Assembly: GCA_018266475.1 (NCBI GenBank)
Contig: JAFEAI010000278.1
Coordinates: 1-34,793 of the forward strand
From: Bacteroidota bacterium
GTDB lineage: Bacteria; Bacteroidota; Bacteroidia; Flavobacteriales_F; PHOS-HE28
Direction: 5' to 3'
DNA: 34,793 nt
Shown here: in pieces, positions 32,728-34,793 of the stretch
How positions within the stretch are numbered: the first letter of the stretch is position 1
Layout of the letters: each line of letters starts with the position of its first letter
Position numbers and translations under genes: made by a program
The notes under the pieces: generated by a model
Seen by the model: only the letters and a program-made list of their open reading frames with translations
Told to the model about the DNA's origin: nothing
Databases searched by the model: none

Positions 32728-34793
32728 TCAGGGCTGGTACATCAGCTTGCCGATGGTGGGCTGGCCGTTCAGGGTGATGCGGTAGAAGTACAGGCCGCCG
32801 GCGATCCGTTCAGGCTGGAACTCCACGCGGGTGGGCTCTCCCTTCTTGGCCTGGGCATCCAGCAGGGAGGCTACCTGTTGGCCGGCGAGGTCCACCACGG
32901 TTACCGTGAGCGGGCCGTTCGCCTCCGGCGTGAAGGTGATGGTGCTCTGGTGGCGGAAGGGGTTCGGAGCTACGGCCACATCACGGATGGTGTTGGGGTC
33001 GTCCGCACCGGCCACCAGTTTGGGGGGCATGCCATCGCCCACATAGATCGTCTGGTCGCAGGTCTCTTCATTGCCGTCCGCGTCGCGGAAGGTCCAGTGG
33101 CGGATGATGGTGGCCGGGCAGGAGCCGGTGACGTAGTCCACCCAGTTCCAGAAGATCACCTCCGGGCAATCGGGGTTTTTGCGCGTTACCGGCAGGCCGA
33201 TGTCCTCGGGGTCCGTGGACGCTCCGCAGGGGACCGAGGTGACGGCAGGGCCGCAGGCAATGATGATCGGCACTTCGCAGGCTTCCTTGCAGCCGTTCAC
33301 GGAGATCACTTGCGTGGCGGACACGGAGTTGTCGCAGGCATCCGTGGCCGTGAAGGTGCGCAGGATGGTGTAGGTGCCGGCATCCTGGCCGGGGATCACT
33401 ACGTCATGCGCTTCCACGGGTACGGTGTTCTTGCAATCCGAGGCCCATACGTCCTTGGGCACCGCAGGCACGTCCGCGCAATCCACGGATACATCCTGCG
33501 GCACGTTCATCAGCACGGGCGCTTGGGTGTCCTCGATCACGATGGTCTGCACGCAGGTTTCCTCGTTGCCGTCCACATCGCGGAAGGTCCAGTGGCGGGT
33601 AACGGTTACCGGGCAGGTGCCGCTGAACGCATCGTAGTAGTTGACGTACACCACTTCCGGGCAATCCGGGTCCTTGCGCGTTACGGGCAGGCCAATGTCC
33701 TCGGGGTCGATGGAGGCGCCGCACTCCACGGTGGTGAAGGAGGGCCCGCATGCAATGATGATCGGTGCCTCGCAATCATGCTTGCACCCGATCACGGTGA
33801 TCACCTGGGTGAAGGTGGCCGTGTTGCCGCAGATGTCCGTGGCCGTGAAGGTGCGCAGGATGGTGTGGGTGCTTGCATCCACGCCGGGAACAGTTACGTC
33901 ATGGGAAGTGACGGGCACCGTCGATTTGCAATCCGAGGCCCACACGTCCTGGGGTACGGAGGGCACATCGGCGCAATTGACGGTGATGTCCTGCGGCATG
34001 TTCATCAGCACCGGAGCCTGCGTGTCCGCGATCAGGATGGTCTGCGTGCAGGTTTCCTCATTGCCTTCGCTGTCGCGGATGGTCCAATGGCGGGTAACGT
34101 GGATGGGGCAGATGCCGGTGAACACGTCGTAGTAGCTGATGTCCGTTACGGCCGGGCAATCAGTGTTCTGGCGCGTGGTGGGCAGGCCGATGTCCTCGGG
34201 GTCGATGGAGGAGCCGCATTCCACGGTGGTTACAGCAGGTCCGCAGGAGGTGATGATCGGCGTTTGGCAGCCGCATTGGGGTACACTAACCTCTGCGGAA
34301 GCCGTGCTGGTGCAGCCGTTCTGACCGGTAACGGTAAGGGTGTACACACCTGCAGCCGTTACGGTGGGGTTTTGCAGATTGCTTGTAAACCCGTTGGGGC
34401 CGGTCCATTGGAAGCTGCCGTTGCCGGTGCCAGCCAGGGTAAGGTCATGGGTGGTGCAATCCAGCATTCCGCCCGTGGCCTGTGCGCCCGGTACTTCATT
34501 GTCCAGTTCCACCACGGCGGTGGCGGTGCTGCTGCAACCGTTCTGGCCGGTGACGGAGAGGATGTAGGTGCCTGCCACGCCCACGCTGGGGTTCTGCTCG
34601 GTGCTGGTGAACCCGCCGGGGCCGCTCCAGCTGTAGGAGCCGTTGCCCGAGCCGTGCAGGGTGATGCTGGTGTTGCTGCAGGTGAGGGTTCCGCCCGTGG
34701 CCTGTGCGCCCGGTACTTCATTGTCCAGTTCCACCACGGCGGTGGCGGTGCTGCTGCAACCGTTCTGGCCGGTGACGGAGAGGATGTAGGTGC
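32728..34793 (-). CDS. T9SS-secreted modular protein, C-terminal part (cut by window edge)
   Basis: The frame is open to the window edge, so the N-terminus is missing; 687 codons plus the stop are seen. Reading from the N-terminal side there are Ig-like SprB-type units of 74 residues (222 bp) with TYILSVTGQNGCSSTATAVV. Next come three HYR-like modules with an exact 495-bp (165-residue) period, each with EDIGLP-x-TR and RHWT-x-RD-x-x-GNEETC, the last one truncated before its second half. The last 80 residues are the T9SS type A sorting domain: VAPNPFRHQSTITF, then GGLYFYRITLNGQ and the end GKLMYQP. The protein should cross the outer membrane by the PorU/SprA pathway and stay on the surface or be released. 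Paired cysteines suggest disulfides. Adhesion is likely but not shown. Confidence 0.93.
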   Translation of the reverse strand, partial: TYILSVTGQNGCSSTATAVVELDNEVPGAQATGGTLTCSNTSITLHGSGNGSYSWSGPGGFTSTEQNPSVGVAGTYILSVTGQNGCSSTATAVVELDNEVPGAQATGGMLDCTTHDLTLAGTGNGSFQWTGPNGFTSNLQNPTVTAAGVYTLTVTGQNGCTSTASAEVSVPQCGCQTPIITSCGPAVTTVECGSSIDPEDIGLPTTRQNTDCPAVTDISYYDVFTGICPIHVTRHWTIRDSEGNEETCTQTILIADTQAPVLMNMPQDITVNCADVPSVPQDVWASDCKSTVPVTSHDVTVPGVDASTHTILRTFTATDICGNTATFTQVITVIGCKHDCEAPIIIACGPSFTTVECGASIDPEDIGLPVTRKDPDCPEVVYVNYYDAFSGTCPVTVTRHWTFRDVDGNEETCVQTIVIEDTQAPVLMNVPQDVSVDCADVPAVPKDVWASDCKNTVPVEAHDVVIPGQDAGTYTILRTFTATDACDNSVSATQVISVNGCKEACEVPIIIACGPAVTSVPCGASTDPEDIGLPVTRKNPDCPEVIFWNWVDYVTGSCPATIIRHWTFRDADGNEETCDQTIYVGDGMPPKLVAGADDPNTIRDVAVAPNPFRHQSTITFTPEANGPLTVTVVDLAGQQVASLLDAQAKKGEPTRVEFQPERIAGGLYFYRITLNGQPTIGKLMYQP
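34467..34571. repeat. 105-bp direct repeat, copy 1
   Basis: This stretch is identical in all 105 bases to 34689-34793, 222 bp away. It encodes one half of the Ig-like unit in the T9SS-secreted protein. Confidence 0.9.
34689..34793. repeat. 105-bp direct repeat, copy 2 (reaches window edge)
   Basis: Identical to 34467-34571; the match runs to the last base of the window, so the true repeat is probably longer and more copies may lie beyond. Confidence 0.9.

Noticed and set aside
34467-34793. CRISPR-like direct repeats
   Set aside because: The repeats are coding, 222 bp apart, and the spacer is itself a related module.

Overview
The window comes from a GC-rich member of the Bacteroidota, probably the Flavobacteriales. 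Four things point there: a C-terminal type IX secretion (T9SS) sorting domain, PorE-like and SiaC (DUF1987) families, the folP / DUF1599 / DoxX-type / tpiA gene set typical of the phylum, and promoter-like TAnnTTTG boxes close to several starts. Coding density is high, and many neighbours overlap by ATGA or TGATG. The genus cannot be read from the sequence alone.

Layout. Positions 1-1406 (minus) are the N-terminal part of a large secreted Ig-repeat protein. 1478-2131 (minus) is a spermidine-synthase-like methyltransferase-fold protein. 2182-4347 (plus) is a membrane class III adenylate cyclase joined to a predicted periplasmic beta-propeller, followed at 4484 by a small secreted protein. 5322-6064 is a more AT-rich ribbon-helix-helix / PIN toxin-antitoxin pair. 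6355-12276 holds folP (minus) and then DUF1599, a DoxX-type membrane protein, tpiA and prmA (plus), with two secreted-protein genes lying between DUF1599 and the DoxX-type gene.

From 10622 to 23319 the genes are packed tightly: tpiA, prmA, a 1484-residue exported protein of unknown function, plsY, and a 1979-residue protein that carries a PorE-like N-terminus and two C-terminal SPOR domains. clpS and an M48 lipoprotein protease (overlapping), tRNA-Arg(ACG), a strong terminator and a decayed tRNA-like sequence follow. Then come a SiaC-family gene, a two-gene operon for small secreted proteins, a 40-residue membrane protein and a TolA-like secreted protein. A 163-bp palindromic element at 27747-27909 separates that gene from a convergent lipoprotein / outer-membrane barrel pair. 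The right end has a small membrane protein, rarA, and the C-terminal part of a modular T9SS-secreted protein.

Much of the window concerns the cell envelope: phospholipid synthesis (plsY), peptidoglycan-binding SPOR domains, outer-membrane and T9SS-type proteins, and lipoproteins. Three genes (4484, 8489, 26608) share a signal peptide, a carboxypeptidase-regulatory-like beta-sandwich and a short following module; I know no name for this group. The most notable items are the cyclase-propeller fusion, the PorE/SPOR hybrid, this three-member family, the huge unknown protein in the plsY operon, and the long palindrome. No CRISPR array, rRNA, transposase or phage gene was seen.
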